A stretch of 64,000 bases of DNA from Arthrobacter jiangjiafuii. Lineage in GTDB: Bacteria; Actinomycetota; Actinomycetes; Actinomycetales; Micrococcaceae. The notes under the pieces are model-generated. The model was not told where the DNA came from and made no database searches. It was given only the letters and a program-made list of their open reading frames with translations. The position numbers and the translations under genes are program-made. Location of the stretch: the NCBI RefSeq assembly GCF_018622995.1, contig NZ_CP076022.1:2852001-2916000 (forward strand). Direction: 5' to 3'. Positions 19,967-30,991 of the stretch are shown one piece after another. Within the stretch, counting starts at the first letter, position 1; each line of letters opens with the position of its first letter.

Positions 19967-20623
19967 CTAAGCTCCCTTCACGGCGGTGCGTACGAGGACG
20001 ACCTGGCCGCGGGCGCCGGGTACGGCACCCTTGATCAGCAGCAGCGACTTCTCGGCGTCCACACCGTGAACCGTGAGGTTCATCGTGGTGTGGCGGACGG
20101 CGCCCATACGGCCAGCCATCCGCATACCCTTGAAGACGCGGCCCGGGGTGGATGCGCCACCGATGGAACCGGGCTTACGGTGGTTCTTGTGTGCACCGTG
20201 AGAGGCACCGACGCCGTGGAAGCCGTGACGCTTCATGACACCGGCGAAACCCTTACCCTTGGAGGTTCCGGTGACGTCGACCTTCTGGCCGGCTTCGAAA
20301 ATCTCAACAGAGAGTTCCTGGCCCAGCTCGTAGGTGTCGGCGTCAGCGGTGCGCAGTTCGACAACGTGGCGGCGAGGCGTAACGCCTGCCTTTTCAAAGT
20401 GGCCGGCCAGCGGCTTGGTCACCTTGCGCGGGTCGATCTGGCCGTAGCCGATCTGAACGGCGGTGTAGCCGTCCTTTTCCGCGTTGCGCAGCTGTGTAAT
20501 GACGTTTGAGTCAGCCTTGACGACGGTGACGGGGATGAGCTTGTTGTTCTCGTCCCAGACCTGGGTCATGCCCAGCTTGGTGCCCAGAAGGCCCTTGACC
20601 TGGCGTGTAAGTGAAGTAGACAT
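19967..20623 (-). CDS. rplC: 50S ribosomal protein L3
   Basis: L3 reaches the peptidyl-transferase centre. The 218 residues begin with [17 protein letters not shown] and contain the signature [20 protein letters not shown] and the [23 protein letters not shown] loop. A GGGGGGAG run lies upstream of the ATG. Confidence 0.97.
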   Translation of the reverse strand: MSTSLTRQVKGLLGTKLGMTQVWDENNKLIPVTVVKADSNVITQLRNAEKDGYTAVQIGYGQIDPRKVTKPLAGHFEKAGVTPRRHVVELRTADADTYELGQELSVEIFEAGQKVDVTGTSKGKGFAGVMKRHGFHGVGASHGAHKNHRKPGSIGGASTPGRVFKGMRMAGRMGAVRHTTMNLTVHGVDAEKSLLLIKGAVPGARGQVVLVRTAVKGA

Positions 20624-20642
20624 AAGTATCCGCTCCCCCCCC

Positions 20643-20951
20643 CTACAGCTTGATTTCGATGTTCACGTCAGCAGGCAGGTCAAGACGCATCAGCGAGTCA
20701 ACGGCCTTAGGCGTGGGGTCAATGATGTCGATCAGACGCTTGTGCGTGCGCATTTCAAAGTGCTCGCGGCTGTCCTTGTACTTGTGCGGCGAACGGATAA
20801 CGCAGTAAACGTTCTTTTCCGTGGGCAGGGGCACGGGGCCCACTACCGTTGCGCCTGCACGCGTGACCGTCTCAACGATCTTCCGTGCTGATACGTCGAT
20901 GACCTCGTGGTCATACGACTTCAGCCGGATGCGGATTTTTTGTCCCGCCAT
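20643..20951 (-). CDS. rpsJ: 30S ribosomal protein S10 (NusE)
   Basis: S10 is a 30S head protein and, as NusE, a partner of NusG in transcription-translation coupling. The start is the ATG at 20951 ([17 protein letters not shown]), preceded by AAGAGG, giving the usual 102 residues. The conserved [29 protein letters not shown] is intact. It is first of the S10 block. Confidence 0.97.
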
Positions 20952-21424
20952 GGCGTCGTGCCTCTTTCTTCGAGTATTGCTCTCTGTACAGTTTTTGTAC
21001 CTAGCTGCCTTTACGGCCTGGCACTCCTCCAACAGACTGAATCCGGATAAATCCGGGTTCCTCACCCTGCCGAGGCTCCGACCCCCGCGCTCGGGCGTGT
21101 CGCGGATCGTGGATCTGCGACGCCCGGGGCTAGATTGGGGGCGGGTTATATATGGGCTTTTTCCCTAAAGGATCCGACCCTGCATCAGGCATTATCCTGA
21201 CCGGGACGCAATCTCATCACATTGCCTGCCAGACCGTGAGGACCGGACGAGGCACATGTGGGCACTAAAGCGCTTGAACAACTTCTCTAGTCTGCCAGAA
21301 CTACGGCCGTTCCGCCAATCGGTCGGACCGGGCCGAAGCCAACGCCTACCAGTCTAGCGCAGTACCGGACCGGTCCGGAAACGCCGTCCGGGATCACGGT
21401 CCGGCCGTAACCGGAGAGCCGAGG
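20952..21424 (-). promoter_or_regulatory. rpsJ: Leader and promoter region of the S10 operon
   Basis: This 473 bp stretch has no credible gene. On the minus strand TTGGCG (21313-21318) and CAGACT (21289-21294), 18 bases apart, could be a promoter about 340 bases upstream of rpsJ. A strong hairpin lies at 21092-21126: a 10 bp GTCGCGGATC stem with one G-U pair and a 3-base loop, extended by GGGC/GCCC beyond a 2-base bulge. A CCGGA/TCCGG hairpin lies at 21043-21056. The layout suggests a structured, possibly autoregulatory leader; no L4 site can be identified by eye. Confidence 0.45.
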
Positions 21425-21556
21425 CTAGGGCCGGTCGTTGCGGTTGGCGCGGCGGATCCGCTTTGCGCGGTCGATCTCGCGGCGGAAATGCCGCCTTCCC
21501 CACCCCACTGCGCCGGCGAGGGCCACGGCGACGGCGAGGACTATCAGTATTTCCAT
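21425..21556 (-). CDS. Small single-span membrane protein, 43 residues
   Basis: The frame opens with ATG and MEILIVLAVAVALAGAVGW, a hydrophobic segment of about 18 residues. The remaining 24 residues are strongly basic with several Arg/His pairs, ending DRP. This fits an inner-membrane peptide with a cytoplasmic basic tail. It begins 33 bases after the large membrane gene on the same strand, so it may be the second gene of that unit. The ribosome site is weak (GGTGG about 14 bases upstream), which lowers confidence. I do not recognise a family. Confidence 0.5.
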   Translation of the reverse strand: MEILIVLAVAVALAGAVGWGRRHFRREIDRAKRIRRANRNDRP

Positions 21557-21588
21557 CTGTCGATACTAGTCCACCCCGGTGCCCCTCC

Positions 21589-24500
21589 CTAGGGGACCCG
21601 GTCGTCGGCTGCGTCCACCCGCACCCGGGTCAGCCGCCAGACGGCCAGGGCGATCAGGGCCGCCGCGAGCAGCGCCAGGAGCAGGAATGTATAGCCACGC
21701 AGATACCAGAGCACCGCGAGGACGACGCCGGCAGCTCCCCAGACGGTGAATAGGCGCCTGTTGGTGAGGACCCCGAAGGCCAGGAGCCCGGCGTGGCCCA
21801 GCAGCGCCCAGATCTGCTCTCCGGCATCGGCGCTGACGATGCTGCTCAGACCCGATCCGGTGAGTATCGCCGCCGACACACACAGCACGGCGGTGCCGCG
21901 CAGGCTGCGGTTTCGCCGGAACTCGTAGGCGGCCAGCGCGGCCAGCACCACAACCCAGTACTGCAGGGACCAGAACCAGCCCAGGCTGTCTGCGAAGTGC
22001 CAGATAATCCGTTCGACGGCCAGGGCTGCCACCAGGGCCGCTGCTTCTCCGGCACTTTCGCGCCATGCCCGCGGAAATTCCCACACTGCGGCGGCCAGCG
22101 CGGCGATCAGCACCACGGATCCGTAGACGGCGGAGGCATTCTCGGATGACATGGCCGCGACAGCCGCTGCGGCGGCAAGGACTGACGCTCCGGAGCCGAG
22201 AATCCGCCCGCGCAGCACCGTCGGGGCCGACGAGGGCAGGACCGACATGACATATCGCGCGCAGTAGAGGACCACAGCGGCAGCGAATCCGGGCCACAGT
22301 TGCGCGGCCCCGGGCTGCGGCCGGATCACCAGGACATCGCTGATGAGCCAGGCATGAATCAGGAAGGCGGCGGCCGGAACTGCGGCGACGGTGACTGCCG
22401 CCAGCCATGGCTGCCTGCGGGTGAAGGAGACGATGAGGAAACCGGCAGCGGCCACCAGTACAGCCAGTCCGGTCAGCAGCTGGTTCCCGGCGAGTCCGGC
22501 CAGTGGCAGCACCAATACGCAGGCCAGCCCGGCGCCGATCAGGACCGGGTTCCGGACGTCGGTCCCGGCCGCACGCGTCTCCGCGGCCAGCCCGGCTGCG
22601 GCCAGGGCCAGCAGGATGCTGCATGCTGCGGTGAGCGACAGCGGTGCCCCTGTTGGACCGCCGCCGAGCGGCCCGGCATCGCTGAAGCCGAACACGGAAG
22701 TCAGGACCACCGGCAACAGGCCCAGGGCGTAGACCGCAGGGTAGAGCTCCCTCCCGTCCCGGGTGCGCCGGAAGGCAGCCAGGGACAGGGCAGGAAGCAG
22801 TACGAGCGACACGGCCACGACGTGCCGCTGTACGCCTGCATGGGCTGTAACCGCGTAGGCGAACGGCAGCAGCACCAGCACCGCCACGCTCCCCCACTGC
22901 GCGGCCGCCGCCCACGGGCCCTGTCCCACGACGTCGAACCGGTCCTGCAGCAGCGACCGCAGCACCTGCGTCACAGCAACGCAGACTGCGACGGCGACGA
23001 ACCCTCCGTGGACGCCCAGATCCAGGTCGGCTGCGGCCAGGGCCGTTAACGTCGCCAGCAGCGCCTGGACAGCCAGTCCATACAGCCCGCGCAATCCGGC
23101 CCGCGCCCGGCGGAGGGCCATGAAGCCGCAATAGACCAGAGCGGCCGCCGTGAGCACCTCGTAGCCGCGCACGCCCAGCAGGCCGGCGCCGACGACCGAC
23201 GCTACGGCGAAGCCGGCCGCCCCGGCCGATTCCAGCGCGGACCGGTCCGCACCGATCCGCGGCGGAACCAGCGTCATCAAAACGTTGGCACCGAGCCCCG
23301 CAAACAACACCCACAGAGTCAGCACCGTGCCCGGATCCTCCGTGAACCGCAGCACCACCGTCACCAGCGGCACCAGGCAGGCGGCGGCGACCAGCGAAGC
23401 ATCCGCAACAGGCACGGGCCTGGCCCCGGCCCGCCGGAACACCATCGATACCTGCAGGAACACCGCGGCACCGGCAGCCGTCGCCAGCAGGGCGGCCTGC
23501 AGGCCGGCCAGGGGTCGGACTGCAACCTCGGCATAAAGCAACGGCAGGAGCGTCAACACCCCGAGGCTCCCCCACTGCGCCACGCTCACCAGCTGGTTCA
23601 TCCCGAACCCTGCGAATTTGTCCTGCAGCAGTGTCCGTAGCACCAGTTGAACCGTCACCGACACGGCAATTGCCGTGAACACCCCGTGGACCGCCTGGTC
23701 CAGATCCGCGGTGATCAAAGCCGCCAGCGCTGCCAGCAGTAACTGGGATGCCAGCAGATACACCCCGCGCTGCCCCGGCCGAGCCCCCCGCACCGCCATA
23801 AACCCGGAATACGCCAGCGCAGCACCGGCCAGCACCTCGTAGCCGCGCACCCCCAGCAGACCCGCGCCCAGCCCCGCCGCAACCACAAACCCGGCCGGCG
23901 CCATCCACTCCAGCCAAACCAACACCACCGGAGCCCGGAGCGAAACCAGCGTCGTGAACACATTGACCGCCAGCGACGCGAACAGCACCCACAGCGGCAA
24001 CACCGACCCCGGTGCCTCTGTGAACCGCAGCGACAGCGTCAGCAGCGCCGCCAACCCCGCAGCAGCACCCAATGAAGCCTCAGCAAAGCGCACCGGCCAG
24101 CCGGCGGCCAGGAGGTACAGCGAGACCAACTGGTTCACCAACACGGCCGCGGCGCTCAGCAGGAGCGCCCAGCGCACGGTTTCCGCCGGGCCGGCGCCTG
24201 CGGTCTCGCACACGGCGACGGCCAGGACCGGAACCAGGCCGGTGGCCGCAGCCCGGGCCGCAAGGACGAAGCCGTGACGCGGCATCCCGGCAGAACGGAC
24301 CGCCCGCACCACGAAGTAGGCCGTGAGCAGGGCTCCGAGCAGCGCCGCCGGCCAGAGCGACCCGTCGCGGGGATCAGCCACCCGTGGCATGAACCCCAGC
24401 AGCACTGCCCCCGCGGGAGCGGCGGCCGGTACGGCGGCGACCCTCCACGCCGCGGCCATGAACGTGAGCAGGACCAGGACGGCCGTAGCGGTGAAGACCC

Positions 24501-25935
24501 CCGTGCCGTTCGCCACCCGGTTGAACGGAAGCGTCGCGTACAGCCCTGCTGCCACTCCGGCCAGCGCCTGCAGACTCAAAAGGACGATTATGTCCGCCGT
24601 GAAGTACGTCCTGCCGCCCAGCGCGTTGTAGCGGGCCCGCCAGGCCAGCAGCCCGGCAGCCTGGAGCGCGATTGCCAGCGACGCGGCCAGCACCAGCATG
24701 CCGCCGTCGTCGTCGCTGAGCTTGTAGGTCAGTGCAGCCAAACCGACCGTGGCGGTGATCCGGGAGCCATAGCTGTTGACCAGCCGCTCGGTCCCCCGTG
24801 CCTGCAGGAAGACCACGGCGTAGTAGCCGGCGAATGCCAGGAACAGGAAGGAAAACTGCCAGCCGCCCATTTCCCCCGCCGTGAGCAGTGCGGCCGCCGC
24901 AGCGGCGGGAACCAGGAAACGGTGGGACCGGACGAAGGCATCGAGGTAGATGTTGCTGACCCAGCGCGGGCGGCGCAGCGCCGCCAGGGAAAGGGCAGTG
25001 GCCAGCACCACGGTGAACAGGAAGTACCAGATGATTCCGGAGCGCATCGAGGCGCCGGAGGCCAAGGCCGTGGACAGCAGGAAGGTGATCGACAGGTACG
25101 CCACCACTTTGCTGTCGAGCTTCGCGGCCGCGTAGGCGAAAGCCGCAGTCCCAGCGACCGAGGTGGCCAGCCAGGCCAGCGGCGCATCGGACAGCACGAA
25201 GTTGTGCAGGGCCAGCCCCACCACCGGAATCAGGGCCAGCCCGGTTCCGGTAAACGCCACGGCCGCAGGGCGCAGCCGCCGACTGCGGGCGTGCACCGCC
25301 AGCCCGCCCGCATAGAACAGGCCCGCGACGGTTGTGACGCCGGCGAACCGCGCCGTTTCCGGTATGGCCAAACCGATGAACAGGGCGGCCGCCGCTACCA
25401 GCAGCAGACACGCGGCGTAGAGCGTGATGTTGATGTTGCGCAGGTCGCGGCGGCGCTTTCGGGCGTCCTCGGCGGCCGCCCTCGCGGCCAGCTCCTCCGG
25501 GGACGGCGGAGCCTGGGCCGGGAGGGCCGCCCACGCCAAGGGCGGCAGCTCCGGCTGGTGGGACGGGCGGACAGGCACCTGGAAGGCCGGCTGTTGCTGC
25601 TGCGCGGCGGCGGACGGGGCCGGAGCCGGTCCGGGTGGGAGCGGTCCGGGCAGGAGCGGAGTCGACGGCTGCGGCGGCGGGAACAACGCGGGCGGGCCGG
25701 ACGGCGCCGGTGCAGGTGCAGGTGCCGGTGCCGGTGCCGGTGCCGGTGCCGGTGCCATCGGTACGGTCACCATGGGTGCGGGTACTGGCGCGGGCACGGG
25801 CGCCGCCGCGGACCCCGGTGCGGTAACCGCTGCGGCCTGCGGCATTCTCAGCCCACGGCAGAACCAGCCGATGCCAAACCCGATCCCCATCAGTATGAGC
25901 ACCACCAGCAGCAATATCAGCAAGACTGTCCCCAT
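21589..25935 (-). CDS. Very large polytopic membrane protein with internal duplication
   Basis: The 1,448-residue product starts with one hydrophobic helix and a WFCRGLR turn. A Pro/Ala-rich linker (about 35-140, with an uninterrupted AP run) and a charged segment ending KRRRDLRNINI follow. From residue 165 to the end it is almost continuous hydrophobic helices, several dozen by eye, with no soluble domain. Residues about 636-805 and 862-1031 are recognisable copies (both contain GAGLLGVRGYEVL and a VLRxLLQDxF turn). No catalytic motif is visible; I recall similar unnamed proteins described by SCO7613-like domains in actinobacteria, but cannot verify it. Function unknown. It lies between tuf and rpsJ, with its own weak start context. 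Confidence 0.85.
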   Translation of the reverse strand: MGTVLLILLLVVLILMGIGFGIGWFCRGLRMPQAAAVTAPGSAAAPVPAPVPAPMVTVPMAPAPAPAPAPAPAPAPAPSGPPALFPPPQPSTPLLPGPLPPGPAPAPSAAAQQQQPAFQVPVRPSHQPELPPLAWAALPAQAPPSPEELAARAAAEDARKRRRDLRNINITLYAACLLLVAAAALFIGLAIPETARFAGVTTVAGLFYAGGLAVHARSRRLRPAAVAFTGTGLALIPVVGLALHNFVLSDAPLAWLATSVAGTAAFAYAAAKLDSKVVAYLSITFLLSTALASGASMRSGIIWYFLFTVVLATALSLAALRRPRWVSNIYLDAFVRSHRFLVPAAAAAALLTAGEMGGWQFSFLFLAFAGYYAVVFLQARGTERLVNSYGSRITATVGLAALTYKLSDDDGGMLVLAASLAIALQAAGLLAWRARYNALGGRTYFTADIIVLLSLQALAGVAAGLYATLPFNRVANGTGVFTATAVLVLLTFMAAAWRVAAVPAAAPAGAVLLGFMPRVADPRDGSLWPAALLGALLTAYFVVRAVRSAGMPRHGFVLAARAAATGLVPVLAVAVCETAGAGPAETVRWALLLSAAAVLVNQLVSLYLLAAGWPVRFAEASLGAAAGLAALLTLSLRFTEAPGSVLPLWVLFASLAVNVFTTLVSLRAPVVLVWLEWMAPAGFVVAAGLGAGLLGVRGYEVLAGAALAYSGFMAVRGARPGQRGVYLLASQLLLAALAALITADLDQAVHGVFTAIAVSVTVQLVLRTLLQDKFAGFGMNQLVSVAQWGSLGVLTLLPLLYAEVAVRPLAGLQAALLATAAGAAVFLQVSMVFRRAGARPVPVADASLVAAACLVPLVTVVLRFTEDPGTVLTLWVLFAGLGANVLMTLVPPRIGADRSALESAGAAGFAVASVVGAGLLGVRGYEVLTAAALVYCGFMALRRARAGLRGLYGLAVQALLATLTALAAADLDLGVHGGFVAVAVCVAVTQVLRSLLQDRFDVVGQGPWAAAAQWGSVAVLVLLPFAYAVTAHAGVQRHVVAVSLVLLPALSLAAFRRTRDGRELYPAVYALGLLPVVLTSVFGFSDAGPLGGGPTGAPLSLTAACSILLALAAAGLAAETRAAGTDVRNPVLIGAGLACVLVLPLAGLAGNQLLTGLAVLVAAAGFLIVSFTRRQPWLAAVTVAAVPAAAFLIHAWLISDVLVIRPQPGAAQLWPGFAAAVVLYCARYVMSVLPSSAPTVLRGRILGSGASVLAAAAAVAAMSSENASAVYGSVVLIAALAAAVWEFPRAWRESAGEAAALVAALAVERIIWHFADSLGWFWSLQYWVVVLAALAAYEFRRNRSLRGTAVLCVSAAILTGSGLSSIVSADAGEQIWALLGHAGLLAFGVLTNRRLFTVWGAAGVVLAVLWYLRGYTFLLLALLAAALIALAVWRLTRVRVDAADDRVP
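22850..24040 (-). repeat. Internal duplication with a 678 bp period in the large membrane gene
   Basis: Copy one is about 23525-24040 and copy two about 22850-23360. Matching anchors include LRFTEAPGSV with LRFTEDPGTV, whose first codons are exactly 678 bp (226 codons) apart, then GAGLLGVRGYEVL in both, and closing AQWGS-VL-LLP segments. The copies have diverged, so the duplication is old and kept in frame. Confidence 0.8.
25708..25755 (-). repeat. Eight 6 bp units encoding an Ala-Pro run
   Basis: Consecutive GGTGCC/GGTGCA-type hexamers encode alternating Pro and Ala in the N-terminal linker of the large membrane protein. Such runs can slip in length during replication without breaking the frame. 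Confidence 0.8.
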
Positions 25936-26049
25936 GGTGCATCAACTTCCCGTCGGCAAGACTGTGAACTGCTCCACATCCTAGGTGCTGTCGGAGGCCT
26001 CTACTGACGCGGCGGCGGTTTGGGGATAACTGCGGGGTCCTTAAAAGCA

Positions 26050-26083
26050 GGAAGTCCCCGCTGCATCAGCAGCGGGGACTTCC
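26050..26083 (-). terminator. Terminator of the tuf (str) operon
   Basis: A perfect 14 bp stem (GGAAGTCCCCGCTG with its complement) encloses a 6-base loop 60 bases past the tuf stop. TGCTTTTAA follows on the minus strand, a short T-tract. It isolates tuf from the membrane gene downstream. Confidence 0.85.
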
Positions 26084-26143
26084 CTCAGTTCGTTTCCGGG
26101 CCCGCGGGCCTGGAACTCACCGAAGATTCAGCAAGTAAGGAAA

Positions 26144-27334
26144 TTACTTGATGATCTTGGTGACACGGCCTGAACCAACGGTGCGGCCGCCTTCGCGGAT
26201 AGCGAAGCCGAGGCCTTCTTCCATGGCGATGGGCTGGATGAGCTCAACGGTCATCTCAGTGTTGTCGCCGGGCATAACCATTTCCGTGCCCTCAGGCAGG
26301 GTGATAACGCCGGTTACGTCCGTGGTACGGAAGTAGAACTGCGGGCGGTAGTTCGAGTAGAACGGGTTGTGGCGTCCGCCTTCATCCTTGGACAGGATGT
26401 AGACGTTGGCTTCGAAATCGGTGTGCGGGGTAATGGAACCCGGCTTCACGATAACCTGGCCGCGCTCTACGTCTTCGCGCTTGATGCCGCGGAGCAGGAG
26501 ACCACAGTTCTCGCCTGCCCATGCTTCGTCAAGCTGCTTGTGGAACATCTCGATACCGGTAACCGTGGTCTTCTGGACCGGACGGATGCCGACGATCTCG
26601 ACCTCGGAGTTGATGGCGAGGGTACCGCGCTCGGCGCGGCCCGTGACAACGGTTCCACGACCGGTGATCGTGAAGACGTCCTCGATCGGCATCAGGAACG
26701 GCTTGTCCTTGTCGCGGATCGGGTCCGGCACGCTGTTGTCAACGGCGTCCATGAGCTCTTCAACGGCAGCAACCCACTTGGGGTCGCCTTCCAGAGCCTT
26801 GAGACCGGAGACGCGCACGACGGGAACGTTGTCGCCGTCGAATTCCTGGGAGCTCAGCAGTTCGCGAACTTCCATTTCAACGAGGTCCAGAAGTTCCTCG
26901 TCGTCGACCATGTCGGACTTGTTCAGTGCGACCAGCAGGTAGGGAACACCAACCTGGCGGGCGAGCAGGACGTGCTCGCGGGTCTGTGCCATCGGACCGT
27001 CGGTAGCGGCAACCACGAGGATCGCGCCGTCCATCTGAGCTGCACCAGTGATCATGTTCTTGATGTAGTCAGCGTGACCGGGGGCGTCTACGTGTGCGTA
27101 GTGGCGCTTCTCGGTCTGGTACTCGATGTGAGAGATGTTGATGGTGATGCCGCGCTGGCGCTCTTCAGGTGCAGAGTCGATAGCAGCGAAATCGCGCTGT
27201 TCATTCAGATCAGGGTACTTGTCAGCAAGTACCTTCGAAATGGCAGCGGTCAACGTCGTCTTTCCATGGTCAACGTGACCAATGGTGCCGATGTTGACGT
27301 GCGGCTTAGTCCGCTCGAACTTTGCCTTCGCCAC
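26144..27334 (-). CDS. tuf: Elongation factor Tu
   Basis: EF-Tu delivers aminoacyl-tRNA to the ribosome as a GTPase. The 396 residues carry G1 GHVDHGKTT, switch I with [14 protein letters not shown], and NKSD, then the two beta-barrel domains with GRGTVVTGR and the terminal [14 protein letters not shown]. The start is GTG with AGGAGG five bases upstream. It has its own promoter candidate 224 bases downstream of fusA. Confidence 0.98.
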   Translation of the reverse strand: MAKAKFERTKPHVNIGTIGHVDHGKTTLTAAISKVLADKYPDLNEQRDFAAIDSAPEERQRGITINISHIEYQTEKRHYAHVDAPGHADYIKNMITGAAQMDGAILVVAATDGPMAQTREHVLLARQVGVPYLLVALNKSDMVDDEELLDLVEMEVRELLSSQEFDGDNVPVVRVSGLKALEGDPKWVAAVEELMDAVDNSVPDPIRDKDKPFLMPIEDVFTITGRGTVVTGRAERGTLAINSEVEIVGIRPVQKTTVTGIEMFHKQLDEAWAGENCGLLLRGIKREDVERGQVIVKPGSITPHTDFEANVYILSKDEGGRHNPFYSNYRPQFYFRTTDVTGVITLPEGTEMVMPGDNTEMTVELIQPIAMEEGLGFAIREGGRTVGSGRVTKIIK

Positions 27335-27400
27335 GGGTTCCTCCTAGAAAGGTTGAAGACTCAATCTTCAACAGCGCTTCTCGCTGCTGAAACTGATGTA

Positions 27401-27429
27401 AGTCTACTGGGGGCTGTTTATTTGATGAA
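27401..27429 (-). promoter_or_regulatory. tuf: Promoter candidate for tuf
   Basis: Minus-strand TTCATC (27424-27429) and TAGACT (27401-27406) are 17 bases apart, giving a leader of about 60 nt. A GTTGAAGA/TCTTCAAC hairpin (27352-27372) lies just before the ribosome site. An extra start here would explain strong tuf expression independent of fusA. Confidence 0.5.
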
Positions 27430-27477
27430 ATTGCCGTTTTTCCGCAGCAGCCTAGCGAGGCCGCTCAGTTTGGCTAT

Positions 27478-27552
27478 GCAGCGGGCTTCCGGCCTGGGCC
27501 ATGGCCCGCTGCACACGGTTGGTGTTCCGGGGTTGCCCCCGGAACACCAACC
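27478..27552 (-). terminator. Two tandem hairpins between fusA and tuf
   Basis: The first, six bases past the fusA stop, has a perfect 16 bp stem (GGTTGGTGTTCCGGGG) and a 4-base loop at 27517-27552. The second pairs GCAGCGGGC with GCCCGCTGC at 27478-27512. Neither has a clear T-tract, so they may be partial terminators or mRNA end-stabilisers that lower read-through into tuf. Confidence 0.6.
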
Positions 27553-27558
27553 AGGGTT

Positions 27559-29673
<2,115 letters not shown>

Positions 29674-29789
29674 GGTTTCTCCCTTATTTGGTGTTTGCCG
29701 GTTCGACTGCGTTTATCTGCTTCGGGCCCCGCACCCCGCCGAAGCGGAATGCAGGGCCTCGAAGGAGGGGCCGCCGTCGGCCAGGCTTA

Positions 29790-30260
29790 TTACCAGCGGT
29801 AGTGTGCGAAGGCCTTGTTGGATTCGGCCATCTTGTGGGTGTCTTCGCGGCGCTTCACTGCAGCACCGAGACCGTTGGAAGCATCCAGGATCTCGTTGCG
29901 CAGACGCTCAGTCATCGTCTTCTCGCGGCGGGCCTTGGAGTAACCGACGAGCCAGCGCAGAGCCAGTGCAGTTGCACGGCCCGGCTTGACCTCGACGGGA
30001 ACCTGGTAGGTGGCGCCGCCAACGCGGCGGGACTTGACCTCAAGGCTCGGCTTGATGTTGTCCATGGCCTTCTTCAGGGCTGCAACGGGGTCTCCCCCGG
30101 TCTTCTCCTGAGCGCCAGCGAGTGCACCGTAAACGATGCGCTCTGCGGTGGACTTCTTGCCGTCTACCAGAACCTTGTTGATCAGCTGAGTGACCAGCGG
30201 GGAACCGTAAACGGGATCCAGAACGAGCGGCCGCTTGGGGGCCGGACCCTTGCGGGGCAT
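29790..30260 (-). CDS. rpsG: 30S ribosomal protein S7
   Basis: S7 nucleates the 30S head and lies at the E site. The start is ATG at 30260 ([11 protein letters not shown]), giving the normal 156 residues; the longer frame upstream lies within rps[16 protein letters not shown] and RLRNEILDA are intact. Only one base separates it from the rpsL stop. Confidence 0.97.
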   Translation of the reverse strand: MPRKGPAPKRPLVLDPVYGSPLVTQLINKVLVDGKKSTAERIVYGALAGAQEKTGGDPVAALKKAMDNIKPSLEVKSRRVGGATYQVPVEVKPGRATALALRWLVGYSKARREKTMTERLRNEILDASNGLGAAVKRREDTHKMAESNKAFAHYRW

Positions 30261-30261
30261 A

Positions 30262-30636
30262 TTACTTCTTCTCCATCTTCGCGCCGTAACGGCTGCGAGC
30301 CTGCTTGCGGTTCTTGACACCCTGGGTGTCCAGTGCGCCGCGAACAATCTTGTAACGAACACCGGGCAGGTCCTTCACTCGACCGCCGCGAACGAGGACG
30401 ATGGAGTGTTCCTGCAGGTTGTGGCCAACACCGGGGATGTAAGCGGTTACTTCAATGCCGCCGTTGAGGCGCACGCGGGCAACCTTACGGAGCGCAGAGT
30501 TCGGCTTCTTCGGGGTGGTGGTGTAAACGCGGGTGCAAACACCACGGCGCATGGGGCTTCCCTGAAGGGCGGGAGCCTTGGTCTTGGAGACCTTGGGTGA
30601 CCGGCCCTTGCGGACCAGCTGCTGAATCGTAGGCAC
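30262..30636 (-). CDS. rpsL: 30S ribosomal protein S12
   Basis: S12 is the accuracy-centre protein. The start is GTG at 30636 (then [11 protein letters not shown]) with GGAG nine bases upstream; the frame continues upstream but is not family-like. The 124 residues have the lysines normally changed in streptomycin resistance intact, in [12 protein letters not shown] and GGRVKDLPG, so the sequence predicts sensitivity at this locus. Confidence 0.97.
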   Translation of the reverse strand: MPTIQQLVRKGRSPKVSKTKAPALQGSPMRRGVCTRVYTTTPKKPNSALRKVARVRLNGGIEVTAYIPGVGHNLQEHSIVLVRGGRVKDLPGVRYKIVRGALDTQGVKNRKQARSRYGAKMEKK

Positions 30637-30991
30637 TTTCGTGTTCTCCGTTTTTTCTCGAGAGATTAATTCTCTTGGTTGCTCCGCCCCGCTGTCAGCT
30701 GTCGGAACAGCCGAGGCGATGCGCTTTAAGTCGTCGTTGCCGCAGTACCCGCGAGAAGTTCCGATACTCTCGCGGAAGCGACCGTAGGCGTGCAAAAGTG
30801 TGGCATTCGTTGCACAGGAACCCTGCAACCCGGAAACAGGCCCGCTTCACCAGCATCCCGGGGGATTCTGCGAGCGTCCTTCATCCACTGCCACACAAAC
30901 AATTGGTTATCAGTCTAGCAGACTTAATCCTGGCCTCCCGCAGGTGCGGCGGAACTCACATCCGCTGGTCGCCAGCCGGCCATCCCGGCGG
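30637..30991 (-). other. rpsL: Intergenic leader before rpsL
   Basis: These 355 bp hold no gene. A CCGCGAGA/TCTCGCGG hairpin with an 11-base loop lies at 30749-30775, about 115 bases before rpsL. An AT-rich patch at 30897-30930 (minus strand TAGACTGATAAC) could carry a -10 element, but no good -35 is visible. There is no obvious terminator after the upstream IclR gene. Confidence 0.4.

Noticed and set aside
21566-23992. 808-codon minus-strand frame inside the large membrane gene
   Set aside because: It overlaps the membrane gene in another frame, is Arg/Gly-rich and lacks hydrophobic or domain structure, so it is a GC-driven shadow.
24274-26007. 577-codon plus-strand frame opposite the large membrane gene
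   Set aside because: Composition is dominated by Arg, Gly and Gln from the complement of Ala/Leu/Pro codons; no ribosome site and no family match.
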